From Venturia oleaginea (Eukaryota; Ascomycota; Dothideomycetes; Venturiales; Venturiaceae): a DNA stretch of 64,000 bases. The DNA lies in the NCBI GenBank assembly GCA_013176395.1, contig JABMLP010000020.1:372001-436000 (forward strand). The letters are read 5' to 3'. Made by a program: the position numbers and the translations under genes. Under the pieces are notes generated by a model. That model was given only the letters and a program-made list of their open reading frames with translations. It was not told the DNA's origin and did no database searches. This document shows positions 10,647 through 20,439 of the stretch, piece after piece. How positions within the stretch are numbered: the stretch's first letter is position 1; every line of letters begins with the position of its first letter.

Positions 10647-12928
10647 CTACACCTGGTCACGAGCAACGGGGGCGTACCCGTGCGCCCCTGAAGTCCGTGG
10701 AAAATATGCGGTGGTCGCTGGTGGTGACATGATAGGATCATTGTAAACAGGCATCGGCGGCGACATGATAGGATCATATAAGCCTGGAGGGCTGTCTGAA
10801 GAATTGTGCGGATCGTACGCTGTAGAGACCATAGACTCTGGCCGTGAGTTCTGTTGACCGTGGACTTCCCTTGCAGAAGCAATCAAGCCAGCCTTCATCT
10901 CGAGATCATCCACACTCTGACCGAGTTGATGATGGCCAATTACATCGATACGTCCAGAGTCGTGTTCATGGTGGTGATCGCCATGCCCATGTTCGGGTTC
11001 TTCGGGCGGGAGGAGTCCACGGCGAGCTAGCGACCAATTGCAGCAGATACGAGCCAATTGATCAAACGAGAGGATGACGAAGAGGATGGCCACCACGATG
11101 GGAACAGCGTAAGGTCCACCAAGAATAGTGCGTACAGTTTCCGAAACGGTGCCGGGGATTCCGTTGTGTGTCTTGAAAGCAACGGCAAACAATCCAGTGC
11201 ACATAAATAGACCAGCAAATCGAGTGAGATTGGCGATCCAGTCAAACAGATCAGTTTTCTTGTCTTTGTGAACAAGGAACAGGAAGATAATGGAACACGT
11301 AAACAAAGTGATCCATGAAGCCCAGTAGTATTCGTAGACCGTGAGAAAAGCGTGCTCGACGGAAACTGAGGGGTCAGAATTGGCACCGTTCTTTGGCAGT
11401 TTGGCGCCGTTGGCTTGGAACAGGGCGCCAGTCACCTCCATGACGAGCTCTGAGATGGTGTAATAGCCAGTCTTGTCCAAAGTCTTTTCGGCATTTTGAA
11501 CCAGTTGCTCAGCCAGACTATCCGGAGTACGGAGTCCTGTGGTGTTGCCATACTCATAGACCGTTTTCATGATGACATCATACTGCTTCGCAGCTTCTGG
11601 TTTATCCTGAAATTGAAAGTAATCCACAGCGGTAGTAAGAGCTTCAGTTAATTTTGTGCCGTTGTAATTTTTCACAATGCAGTAGTCCACGCATTTCGCC
11701 GCAAATTTTGCGGTACTCGATAGAGTATAGCGAGCCAGCACCATTTGTTGTGCGCCTTCCACGGCTCCTACGATGGCCAAATGGAGAGGGAAGTGGAGGA
11801 CGGACCATATCTGCTGGCGGATAGTGCCATAGCGTGTCTTCGGCTGGTTGTCGAAGTAAAGCATCCACAGGAAGAACTGATTACACATTTAGCAAGTACA
11901 CTTGATCGGGAAAATTTCTTTCGAGCTTACCAGAAGGAGAACAATGCTGCAGATAAGTGCAGCACCTTCAATAGTAGTGCCCTTCCCCATAACTTTCGCG
12001 ACGGTTTTGGTTACACCTATAGCTCCCTCCCCGATGACAATGAGTGTCAATAAGCCCATTCTCTCTACGAGATGCGTTGCCTTGAAGCTCAACATTCTCC
12101 ATTTGCAAGAAATGGTGATGATGATTATTCCTTCAAGGAACATGACCACCCACCAGATCGCGAATATAGCTCTGGAAGTCATGGCCACTTTTTCCGTGAA
12201 AGCGAAAGACATCCCTATAAATATGCCACCGGCGGCGAAAAAGGAAAGGAGGCAGAGTCCCACAGGTAGTAAGAGATTCTTGAACTTTCTTCGAGCGCAG
12301 AAGATCCACACGACGGTGTATTGTATGCCAAAAAGGAAGCGACTCACGGCGAGTGAGTAGCACAGCAACCTGAAGTTCTGGAGTTCGGTTAGCATCAATC
12401 ACTCCTTTCAATTTACCATGGGACATACTGTATTATCGCTGGCTTTCTTGGAATCCGGCTGGAATTTCGAGCCTATGAGAGCAAAAGCTACAAAAACGCT
12501 CATTTGGATGACTTTGCAAATTCGCTCGTAAACCGAGTCAAGGGAAAATCGAACATCGTGAAGTGTGATCTGAAACCAGGTACTCCATATCACAGCTGCA
12601 GACGCAGGTCAGCTTACAAATCCATCTCAAACCATCCCGGGTGTCACTTACCAAAAAATCCAACCTATGCAGCGAGAGAACCTAGATCGAGGATGGAATG
12701 ATAGGCAGTAAAAGTCGCAAGATTTGCCACGAAGAATAAGTCGAAAAAGAGCTCAATTGTGTCGGCTTCATGGCGCTGTGAAAAGGCCTTCTCCCCCGGC
12801 TTCGCTCCCTTCATGGGGTCTCCGATCCATGCTAGCACTTTATGCCTCCGTCGTTGCTTTACATGATTTGGTGGTGTATGAAAAGCGGCACTGCTAGTAG
12901 CAGCATGCCTTCTGTTGAAGAGGCCCAT
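10647..12928 (-). CDS. LtrA-family multi-pass membrane protein, frame broken by one TAG
   Basis: Four exons on the reverse strand: 12928-12652, 12595-12429, 12377-11931 and 11876-10647. Total length is 707 codons, with splice phases 1, 0 and 0. The N-terminal exon carries the family hallmark R-H-E-A-D-T-I-E-L-F-F-D-L-F-F-V-A-N-L. Many membrane helices follow (for example F-L-L-L-P-V-G-L-C-L-L-S-F-F-A-A-G-G and M-G-L-L-T-L-I-V-I-G-E-G-A-I-G). The tail is hydrophilic and His/Pro rich. This is the low-temperature-requirement A (LtrA) superfamily, common in fungi and of unknown transport role. The oddity is TAG at 12667-12665, between L-A-A and V-G-F-F, where the family has a sense codon. Everything on both sides is in frame. 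Either the gene is a young pseudogene, or a weak alternative donor (gttctc at 12684) removes the stop; both donors are phase 1. An alternative start lies at 13015. Confidence 0.8.
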
Positions 12929-14865
12929 TGTTCTCGAGCCCGCTCCTCTTTGATCGGTAGCCCACGGGATACGCAGGTGTTGACGGCAGGGCAAGGAAGA
13001 AAGACGAGACAACATAAAAAGATGGGGGAGGAGTCAATACTAATCTGGTGTTTGGTAGCACTAACCTTTTTAAGAAAGAATTCAGCCCATTCTCGACGCG
13101 ATGGGCTACCCACGCGCAAGTCGCACCTTGGTAAAAGCGTGCCGTAGGGTTTAGCCAGATGACAGCCCGTCTAGAATCAGCGCCACACAAGCTCAAAGAC
13201 AACGCACCCAGGTGCTTGGCTTACATTTCTGCCCGAGTGCATCTTCAGCTCGGCCGGACTACTGCAAATTGAGCAGTTGCTGAGTAGCGTCGATGATGTT
13301 CTCTGTTATTCACCATCGCATCCCGTACGAGACTGTTGGTCAGCAAAATTTTCTGCCGCGCTCATGTTATGCGGACGTTGCTCCAGACAGATTCCCCAGC
13401 ATGGACCTCTAACCGACGAGCATGGTGTAACCACGAACAAATGAGCCATAAATAGTAAAGGCAAGACTTTTGGCCAAAAAGCTTCAGCAGCTTAGAGGGC
13501 TTAGCTCAGATAGTCTCAGAATCTAAATTTCTAATCAATGATAGGTATTTCACTAAAAGCACCCAAAAGGGGGTTGCGAAACACAAAGCTGGGACCAATC
13601 CTCCTCGAGACAGAGATTTCGCGATAGTGTGAGTCGATGGAGAGGAGGACTGTTCCATGGCAAAGCACAGCGCCGGGACCGGGCACAGGCAGGAAAATGA
13701 TGATCCAAAGATGCTTTCTAGGAGGTTGCACTGCAGGTGCCCAAGATACTTGGCGAAGCACCTAGCCTGCAAAGAGTTAGGCTTGATGAGCATGACATGG
13801 GAGCGGATATGGTGCTGAATCCTCTATCCTTCTCGAATTCTTGGACTGCACCGATGGGAGCATGCTCAAGGAATATTCGTCTGAAACAGAGGGAGAGGAG
13901 GAGAATGAAGAAGCAAGAGGTCGAGAGGTCTATTGTTTTGGTGGCGCATTGGATTCACTAGTCTGGCTTCGATCGGTGGAGGGCTCAAGCCCGCGCCCAT
14001 CATAAATCCGAGGTTCAGCCTCAGCTGAAATAATAGTACATTTACAGTTATCTCTTGTCCGACGGTTTGCACCGTTTACACGAACTATCGCATTCCTGCA
14101 GCTTGTCATCAGGTCATGCAAACGAGGGCTGAAATGTCTAGGATCGGCATAAAAGGCCGAGGAGTGCAGGGAGGAATCCCTCTACGACAGTACATTAAAT
14201 AATTCTAGCAATTGAAAGAGGGACTCCTTAGAGACAAAGCTATAAATCTGTCTAACTCTTAACTATTGTCTCATCAATTGCTGTGGTTTGATCAGGCCCC
14301 GCATTCATCCCATCTCATCCATCGGATTGAAGGGATGAATGAGGTTTCTCGATGGAATCGGCCACTAAGTTATTCGATGAGGGAGATGACAGCATATTCT
14401 CATCTATATTATCCATCAGACCACAGTAGCCAACTTCCCGTGGATTCCGTACAAAGTTGCAGACGAGACCAAGGTGACTTCGACAATTTCTTCTAGTATT
14501 TTCGGCTGATTTAATCTGCATCCAGAGCCCTTGTACAAAATCTGGCCGCCCACCCCTAACCTCGTCTGCAACGTTCACGATATATACGATTTAATGCGAT
14601 GGAGTTTGCTAGGAACGATTCGAAAAAGAGTCGGTAGTTGCATCGGTCTTCGCTCCTTCACTGTGTTCTGCCTTGCTCCCGAACAGACCAAGCAAATTAG
14701 ATTGTCACCTAGCAAAATGTTCTTGAGCTGGTGCCGGTCTTCCCGCCGCCAGACGGTATAATAAGATCGAATTCTCAGAATTCACAGATCCTATCCTAAC
14801 CCTCGCGTCAAACACTAGGACTCTCAATTCTAAATTGTTTTCCGAACCAAATCACAATCCTTAAA
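12929..14865. other. Intergenic, no gene recognised
   Basis: The first 100 bases may include the 5' leader of the LtrA gene (an in-frame ATG lies at 13015). The rest has only short frames without domains. The segment just before 14866 is a pyrimidine-rich leader. Confidence 0.45.
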
Positions 14866-15153
14866 ATGCAGGTTAAAATCTTCCTCGCTCTCGTCCTCTC
14901 CAGCACTGCTGTCCTCGCCTCCCCCGCGACTCTAGAATCACGTCAGAAATGCTTAGGACCAGGTTGTCCTGGCGCTGCTTATGCCGGGTTCCCATGCTGT
15001 GGTAGTTCTGCAAGGGCTGATGGTATTGTATGTGACCCATCAATTCTATGTTCTATCATTTAGAAGGAAGCCAGATCATGGCAGCGTATTCAGCTTATTA
15101 TCATCTTAATTATACTGACAATAATGTTTTTGTAGGGCTGCTGTCCTTATTAG
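14866..15153 (+). CDS. Small cysteine-rich secreted protein
   Basis: Two exons (14866-15027 and 15136-15153) encode 59 residues. The intron starts gtatgt and ends tttgtag in phase 0, and the second exon adds only five residues, G-C-C-P-Y. The first 18 residues form a signal peptide ending V-L-A-S-P. The mature part has six cysteines, spaced K-C-L-G-P-G-C, then P-C-C-G, then G-C-C-P-Y, consistent with three disulfides. The intronless reading would continue to 15063 and end with C-D-P-S-I-L-C-S-I-I, but the splice signals and paired cysteines favour splicing. Such proteins are often apoplastic effectors or antimicrobial peptides. That role is inference only; I do not recognise the family. Confidence 0.62.
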
Positions 15154-15648
15154 TCGGCAAAAGCGGTGCAGGACTCTGTTGAATGTACTCGGCTTTTGGG
15201 CGGATGAACGATCGAAAATGCTACTCCACTGGTGCACATTTAAGATATACAGATCAAATCGAAGTTGCAACCGTTTCTTGAGACATTGCGACTCTTCATG
15301 ATCGTCCTTAGGCTGTTGGGACAAAGCTGTGGCACATGATCGGGGAAGATTCGAGATCAACACTACGAGTAAGCTCGCAGGACCATCAATTGATGTCTAT
15401 CTATCTTTCCAACACTCCAGTAATACCATCGATCCCAACTCAAGGTCAAGGTCATAAGTTCCTGCTAGGCTTGCCTGGTCATATTGCCAAAGTATTAGTG
15501 GTATCGATTATGACTAAGAATAGCTTATTTAGTCACAACCTCGATACCTAGAACAGGATAAAGCGACATCAATTCTCTGGCAGAATTGAATATCCAATCT
15601 TCGCCTTTTCGCGTCTCACTATGGAGATATTAAAGTCATAACACCAGT
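15154..15648. other. Intergenic, no gene recognised
   Basis: About 500 bp between the cysteine-rich gene and the decayed dehydrogenase. No frame with features was seen. Confidence 0.45.
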
Positions 15649-16280
15649 TCAACCAGCTTCAGACCCGGAAACCTCATTCTTGACACCATCTTTGGACGAA
15701 TCCCCAATAAGCTGTTGCAGCCAATCAGCCCATGCCCTCGCATTGGCCAAGGGAGTAAATGCCCGGCAACACCACCCTCCCAATCTCCAACTTTCAATTT
15801 GCTTCAAAATGGCATTCGCGACCACCTCCGTGCAATCTGCACCGCTTTGCTCTTCTCCAGCGATTTCGCGTGTGAAGTGATCACGACGTTTTAATATAAA
15901 TCGGATGGACGATGCTGGTCTTGATTTCGGGAGCGTTATAACGATGCTTAAATTCTTGCTGCAGGCCTTCGTTTAGAGCTATTACCGCTGCCTTCGAAGC
16001 AACATAACTAACCAGTCCGCCGCAAGTAACGAAACTGGCAACGCTGGCGGTTGAGATGACGTGGCCTTTCTTCGCCTCGATCATATCGGGTAGGAAGGCA
16101 TGAATGGTGTAGAACTGGTTGATCAAATAGACATTGAAAAGTGTGGGAAGATATTCCGGCGCGGCTTCAAGAACAGTATGCGCATGAGCTATCCCAGCAT
16201 TGTTGCATAAAATCGGTGGCGAGCAGAATAAGGCTCTGATTTCAGTGGCGGCGTGCTCGACATCGTGTTTGGAAGTTATA

Positions 16281-16307
16281 ACGTGTTCCACCACCCAACC
16301 GCTCAAA
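16281..16307 (+). repeat. Left terminal inverted repeat of the transposon
   Basis: Begins ACGTGTTCCACC and ends GCTCAAA. It matches the reverse complement of 18068-18094 except at positions 5 and 6 (GT here, AC in the right end). Confidence 0.9.
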
Positions 16308-16342
16308 ATCTGCCAAGACTTCTACCATTCCTATATGTGATT

Positions 16343-18043
16343 ATGTCTGAACAACGAAACGCACTATTACTCCAACACGAAGGGAGAATCCAGCTCGCAC
16401 TCCAAGCCCTCCAAGCCGGCCAATTCCGAAGCCAACGGGCCGCCGCTCGTGCCTTTGTCGTTAAACAGCGAATCCTCTCTGAGAGCGTTAATGGAGTCCC
16501 ATTTATCCTCGAAACACCACCAAATGGTCGGAAACTTACCCTTACCGAAGAGCAAACGCTTGTCCGATACATCCTTGACCTCGATTCGCGAGGATTTGCG
16601 CCCCGGCTTTGTGAGGTAGCAGATATGGCCGATAAACTGCTAGCTACACGCGGTGGAGAGCCAGTGGGCAAAAACTGGGCTGAGAGGTTCGTTACGCGCT
16701 CAGATGAGCTCAAGATGGCCTTCAACCGAGCCAAGTATAGGCAGAGGATACTACAGGAAGATCCAGAGATTATTGGCGTGTGGTTCAAGCTCGTTGCAGA
16801 TACCAAAGCCAAGTACGGCGTCCACGACGATGATACACACAACTTTGACGAGATTGGCTTCCAGATGGGTGTTATTGGGTCAATGGAGGTCGTTACAGCC
16901 TCCGAGAGACGTACAAGGCCGGAACTCATTCAGCCGGGCGATCGCGAATGGGTTACGGTTATCCAGAGTATCTGCGCCACTGGGTATGCAACCCCACCCT
17001 TCATTATCTACAAAGGACGCGTTCACATCTCTGCGTGGTACGAGGAGGCAGATATACCGCGCAATTGGAAGCTTTCAGTCTCTGAGAACGGTTGGACAAA
17101 TAACGCGCTTGGTCTTGAGTGGTTGAAGCATTTTAACGCGCATACAAAGGCGCGGCAGGTGGGGGGGTACAGGCTACTCATTTTGGACGGCCATGAGAGC
17201 CATCTCAACCAGAATTTTAAGGACTACTGCCTCGAAAATAAGATTCTAACCCTCTGCATGCCATCGCACTCGTCGCATATACTCCAGCCCCTTGATGTGG
17301 TCTGCTTCTCGCCGTTGAAGCGTAAGTACTCCCAACGCATCCGGGACTTGGCGCGCCGACGCGTGTACCATATCAAGAAGGAAGGCTTTCTCCCTGCCTT
17401 CAAAGACGCGTTTTTCGACGTGTTTACAAAAGAGAACTGTCAAAAGGCCTTTGAGGCAGTAGGGCTAGTCCCTATCGACGCGCAGGCGGTATTGGACCGC
17501 CTTGAAGTACGGCTACGTACCCCGCCAGAACCCCGTCTCCCAGAAACGCCGTGGCAGCCAAAGACTCCAAGCAATACTCATGAATTTGGATCCCAATCCA
17601 AGCTCGTAAGCGAGTCTTTTACTCGGTCACCAGTTACTGCGCAGGCTGGCTTTCCCCAGCTTGTTAAGGGCGCTGAATTGATGCTTCACCATAACGCTCT
17701 ACTCGTTGCGCGCAACCACGAGCTTGAAGAGCAATTGGCAGTAATAACGAAGCGAAAATCGCGCAAAAGGAAGCGGATCCAGCAAGTTGGTACTATAGAG
17801 TATGGGACTGCAGCAGCGCAGGTAGCTGCAGAGGCGTCTATAGCGCCTCAGGGATCGAAGAAGGCTCGTGGTAGTGGTGATCAGGAAATAGCTCGACCAA
17901 CTCAACGGCGCTGTGGGAACTGCGGCGTAACTGGGCATAATGCGCGAACTTGTAAAAAAGATATCGAGATATCTTCTGAATCAGATAGTAGCATGACGGA
18001 CTTAGAATCTATTGTTGATAGCGAAAAAATTAAAGAGTCGTAA
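16343..18043 (+). CDS. Fot1/pogo-like transposase (DDE/D)
   Basis: An intronless frame of 566 residues lies within the element. I start at ATG 16343, inside the TIR; the open frame extends further left only through the TIR and host sequence. The N-terminus is a psq/CENP-B-type helix-turn-helix pair (Q-R-A-A-A-R-A-F and G-K-N-W-A-E-R-F). The catalytic triad is seen as N-F-D-E (Asp about 169), I-L-D-G-H-E-S-H (Asp about 282) and L-Q-P-L-D (Asp about 318), giving DD35D spacing. The C-terminus has a zinc knuckle C-x2-C-x4-H-x4-C (C-G-N-C-G-V-T-G-H-N-A-R-T-C) and an acidic serine-rich tail. There is no stop or frameshift, so it may encode an active enzyme for cut-and-paste transposition. Confidence 0.93.
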   Translation: MSEQRNALLLQHEGRIQLALQALQAGQFRSQRAAARAFVVKQRILSESVNGVPFILETPPNGRKLTLTEEQTLVRYILDLDSRGFAPRLCEVADMADKLLATRGGEPVGKNWAERFVTRSDELKMAFNRAKYRQRILQEDPEIIGVWFKLVADTKAKYGVHDDDTHNFDEIGFQMGVIGSMEVVTASERRTRPELIQPGDREWVTVIQSICATGYATPPFIIYKGRVHISAWYEEADIPRNWKLSVSENGWTNNALGLEWLKHFNAHTKARQVGGYRLLILDGHESHLNQNFKDYCLENKILTLCMPSHSSHILQPLDVVCFSPLKRKYSQRIRDLARRRVYHIKKEGFLPAFKDAFFDVFTKENCQKAFEAVGLVPIDAQAVLDRLEVRLRTPPEPRLPETPWQPKTPSNTHEFGSQSKLVSESFTRSPVTAQAGFPQLVKGAELMLHHNALLVARNHELEEQLAVITKRKSRKRKRIQQVGTIEYGTAAAQVAAEASIAPQGSKKARGSGDQEIARPTQRRCGNCGVTGHNARTCKKDIEISSESDSSMTDLESIVDSEKIKES

Positions 18044-18067
18044 CATGAGATGGTCGTGCCAAGAAAA

Positions 18068-18094
18068 TTTGAGCGGTTGGGTGGTGGAGTACGT
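18068..18094 (-). repeat. Right terminal inverted repeat of the transposon
   Basis: Read on the reverse strand it begins ACGTACTCCACC and is identical to the left repeat for 25 of 27 positions. TA follows at 18095-18096. Confidence 0.9.
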
Positions 18095-18540
18095 TATCAT
18101 ATTTGTAGAATTTGGCATTGGGTACTGGTCAATTAGCAACATCTTTTGATCGCAAATCTTTGTTTACCTTCGTCCAGCAACCGTTACGGGCAATTCCATG
18201 AGATCCGATACCGCAACCTTAACACCCTTCTTAGGGAGTCCCTCAACGACCAAGGCTCCTATTCCGCCTGCTCCGCCCGTTATGACAGCAACCTCATTCG
18301 GCCAATCTTTATCTTTACTGCTTACTCGTCAGTTATTCCGTGCCCATATATTGAGTAAATTGTTCGCCTCGAAGAACATTTCAACTTTGAGGAATGTCTT
18401 GAGGAGCTCTTTGAACTTTTGTACGGATGTCCTTTTACTAACAAGGGAAACGTATAGGGAAGCTCGAAGGCTGTCTGGCCCTAGCGTAAGGATATTTAGC
18501 AGCGCGGCTGAGCGGCCGTCGTTGATCTTCTGAATGATGA

Positions 18541-19002
18541 CATCCTATGGTTATGACTGTGCTTATTATAATGTTGGAAAGACTGAAGCTTGGAAAAGAT
18601 GTTCGGGAGTTGTGGAGGCGGAGATGCCCTAAGCCATTCTCCTCTTCTCTCCACACTTTCCCCATTGATTGTCACTCCGCATATATCACCATTCATACAA
18701 TGCGAGCAAACCTCATATTTGTCCCCAGATTATCTTTCTAATGTCTGTTGGTGATGAGTATAAATAACCATGCTAAAAATAAGCTCGGACTTTGACATGC
18801 TGACAGGTAGTGGCTAGGATGGCCGTATTTACAAGAACGCACCGATTCTCCAACTTGCCATGTTGAGCAATTACGAGGCCGAGGTGGTTTGCATGGCAAG
18901 TATCGATTACGTCAAAATATCCTTGCACATATTCAGTACTATCCCGTCAAGTTCCAGTGCTATGTACTGATTATTTCTACTTGTGCAATACGGAGATGGG
19001 TG
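18541..19002. other. Intergenic; may hold the lost 5' exon of the dehydrogenase
   Basis: Reverse-strand sequence just right of 18540 ends in an acceptor-like ccatag, so a first exon of the decayed dehydrogenase may lie here. I cannot identify a start codon with confidence. Otherwise empty up to the tRNA. Confidence 0.4.
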
Positions 19003-19087
19003 GCGCTACTAGTGTAGGGGTTATCATTCCAGCCTTCCACCATCATGGAGCTAGCTGGAGATCCAGGTTCGAGTCCTGGGTAGCGCA
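19003..19087 (+). tRNA. tRNA-Gly(TCC) with a 13-nt intron
   Basis: The acceptor stem GCGCTAC pairs with GTAGCGC followed by discriminator A. The T arm is CCAGG-TTCGAGT-CCTGG, and the D arm TAGTGTAGGGGTTATCAT is as in fungal glycine tRNAs. Anticodon stem CCAGC/GCTGG closes the loop CT-TCC-A..A once a 13-nt insert (CCATCATGGAGCT) after position 37 is removed. The spliced loop is CTTCCAA, anticodon TCC. A T5 run follows at 19098-19102. Confidence 0.88.
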
Positions 19088-19097
19088 GCAGGCTATG

Positions 19098-19102
19098 TTT
19101 TT
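19098..19102 (+). terminator. RNA polymerase III terminator (T5) of tRNA-Gly
   Basis: A run of five T lies 11 bases past the tRNA 3' end, the usual polymerase III stop signal. Confidence 0.6.
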
Positions 19103-19334
19103 GCCCTTTATCGAGTGTCGCTTAATGTAAGCGAATCACACGCATTGCATTATTCCTCATTACCTAACGGAGTGCTGCATTTCCCAGAGCCCCTTTACAC
19201 TTGGAAGCTTTAATTTTGTGCATGTTACTTGCTTAAAGACCAGTTAGAACTGGTAACAATAAATTACCACCAACAATTTCCTCACAAGTCCTACGCCATG
19301 GAAGAATCTGAAATGCTTCATGAAATGTCATTCT

Positions 19335-19790
19335 TCACAATGTAGGAGTTCTAATTACGACAGGTCTGAAGATTTTTTCTCCCCTGAGGTCTTCTACCCG
19401 TTCTTTCTTCCACCTCAACGCGAAACCAAACCGCGTCAACATCAATGCGGACGCACGCAACCAACAATCCCACCACGGATCAGGAGATTTGCACCCATCA
19501 ACTTCGTATGATCCATCCCCCGTCGGCTGACCATAACTCTCTTTCGGCAACGGATCCGGAATCTTCTCATCCACCCTTTCACAATTCAAACTTTTGACCG
19601 CCTGTCCGCTATGCTTATCAAAGTATGTCATCATGTTCGCTCCACTTTCCGTATACGCTTAATGTCTCGGTGGCTGAGCACTAGCTTTATAGTCGTGGCA
19701 TCCAGGTACAGAGTACAGGTGGCAAGAAATGCCTTAAGGAATCTCGAGGGATTTGATGCTAAAGGAGCGTTGGACGTCGTAGTAGACGAT
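19335..19790 (-). pseudogene. Possible decayed gene of unknown family
   Basis: Three reverse-strand segments in different frames look coding. One, about 19795-19745, contains Y-Y-D-V-Q-R-S-F-S-I-K-S-L. The next, about 19735-19640, contains L-Y-L-D-A-T-T-I-K-L-V-L-S-H-R-D-I-K. The last, 19634-19335, begins M-M-T-Y-F-D-K-H-S-G-Q and includes P-D-P-W-W-D-C-W-L-R. The order and spacing suggest one gene with frameshifts or a lost intron. I cannot name a family. It lies between two tRNA genes. Confidence 0.33.
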
Positions 19791-20346
19791 GGGGACTTCT
19801 GAACCGATGTGATTGGGGTTCAGATCCTAAGCTAGCATGCATTGTTTGTTGTTGATCTCCGAGCAGACGTTTTGGCGGATGGGGAGCCCGGGTACGAGTA
19901 TATGGTTGATGTAGGTTGTGGCGTCTCATTTGGGGAGTGATTTGGAAAATGTGCGATGAGGGAAGCTTAAGAGGAGAAGGCTGAAGAGAAAGAAAGATAC
20001 TAATGTATACATTGTTGAGGATTTGCCGGGCGAAGCTGAGATAACCATCTCTGTCTCTACGATGTTCGGCTTCTCATGTTAGGTAGAAGACTACATCGTA
20101 CAAGGAATGTACCTTGGAACAAAGAATGTTGCTGACTAGCATTTCACAGGATTCGAAACCAAACATCAATCCCTGGCTCGAAGAATGTCATATCAACAAC
20201 CACGAAAAACAACTTATCAATTCTCCCATTGCACGAACGAACCCTGTCCTTCCCCTATTCCTATCGATAGCCTCCTCGTCTCCACAGCACACTGCCTCAA
20301 TTCTCCAAATATTATTTTTACAATCTAAATTCCAATTGTTAAAACC

Positions 20347-20430
20347 GCCCTTATAGCACAGTGGTAGTACGCGTCACTAGTATCGTTAAGAGCTATGACG
20401 AGGTCCTCTGTTCGATCCAGGGTAAGGGCA
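20347..20430 (+). tRNA. tRNA-Thr(AGT) with a 12-nt intron
   Basis: The acceptor stem GCCCTTA pairs with TAAGGGC, then A. The D arm is GCACAGTGGTAGTACGC, and the T arm is CTCTG-TTCGATC-CAGGG with one wobble pair. Anticodon stem CGTCA/TGACG closes the loop CT-AGT-A..A after removal of a short insert (TCGTTAAGAGCT) following position 37. The spliced loop CTAGTAA gives anticodon AGT, read as threonine (A34 to inosine). Confidence 0.88.
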
Positions 20431-20433
20431 TCC

Positions 20434-20439
20434 TTTTTT
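20434..20439 (+). terminator. RNA polymerase III terminator (T6) of tRNA-Thr
   Basis: Six T residues start four bases after the tRNA end. Confidence 0.7.

Larger units (their letters stand above)
16281..18094 (+). mobile_element. Fot1/pogo-like Tc1-mariner superfamily DNA transposon
   Basis: A 1814 bp element is bounded by 27 bp terminal inverted repeats and by a TA dinucleotide on each side (16279-16280 and 18095-18096), the target-site duplication of Tc1/mariner elements. It holds one long uninterrupted transposase gene. Fot1 relatives in filamentous ascomycetes have the same size, TIR layout and TA preference. Removing the element and one TA joins the flanking dehydrogenase frame as F-Y-K-Y-D-I-T-S-K. 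That proves the boundaries to the base and shows the insertion came into coding sequence. Confidence 0.93.
15649..18540 (-). pseudogene. Short-chain dehydrogenase/reductase pseudogene split by a transposon
   Basis: The 5' part (about 18540-18097) has a hydrophobic N-terminal segment and the Rossmann stretch V-A-V-I-T-G-G-A-G-G-I-G, then V-K-V-A-V-S-D-L. The 3' part (16278-15649) has L-C-N-N-A-G-I-A, S-T-A-S-V-A-S-F and the catalytic Y-V-A-S-K. It continues in shifted frames to E-V-V-A-N-A-I-L-K-Q-I-E-S-W. This matches membrane-associated SDRs of the retinol-dehydrogenase/17beta-HSD11 type. The lesions I see are a Fot1/pogo-like insertion at 16281-18094, an in-frame TGA at 18331-18329 where the family has Trp, a TGA at 15883-15881 with a frameshift nearby, and a second frameshift near 15830. 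One intron (gtaaac donor at about 18160) can still be seen. The exact 5' start is unresolved. Confidence 0.85.

Noticed and set aside
12684..12700. A very short intron removing the TAG in the LtrA gene by splicing gttctc to gcatag
   Set aside because: The interval would be 17 bases, far below the minimal intron size; only the longer alternative to the downstream acceptor remains possible.
13506..13793. 95-codon reverse-strand frame with two similar A-L-C-F-A stretches
   Set aside because: The internal similarity is short and imperfect, composition is not coding-like, and no splice partners were found.
16303..16929. 208-codon reverse-strand frame
   Set aside because: Antisense of the transposase gene, which has clear catalytic motifs on the other strand.
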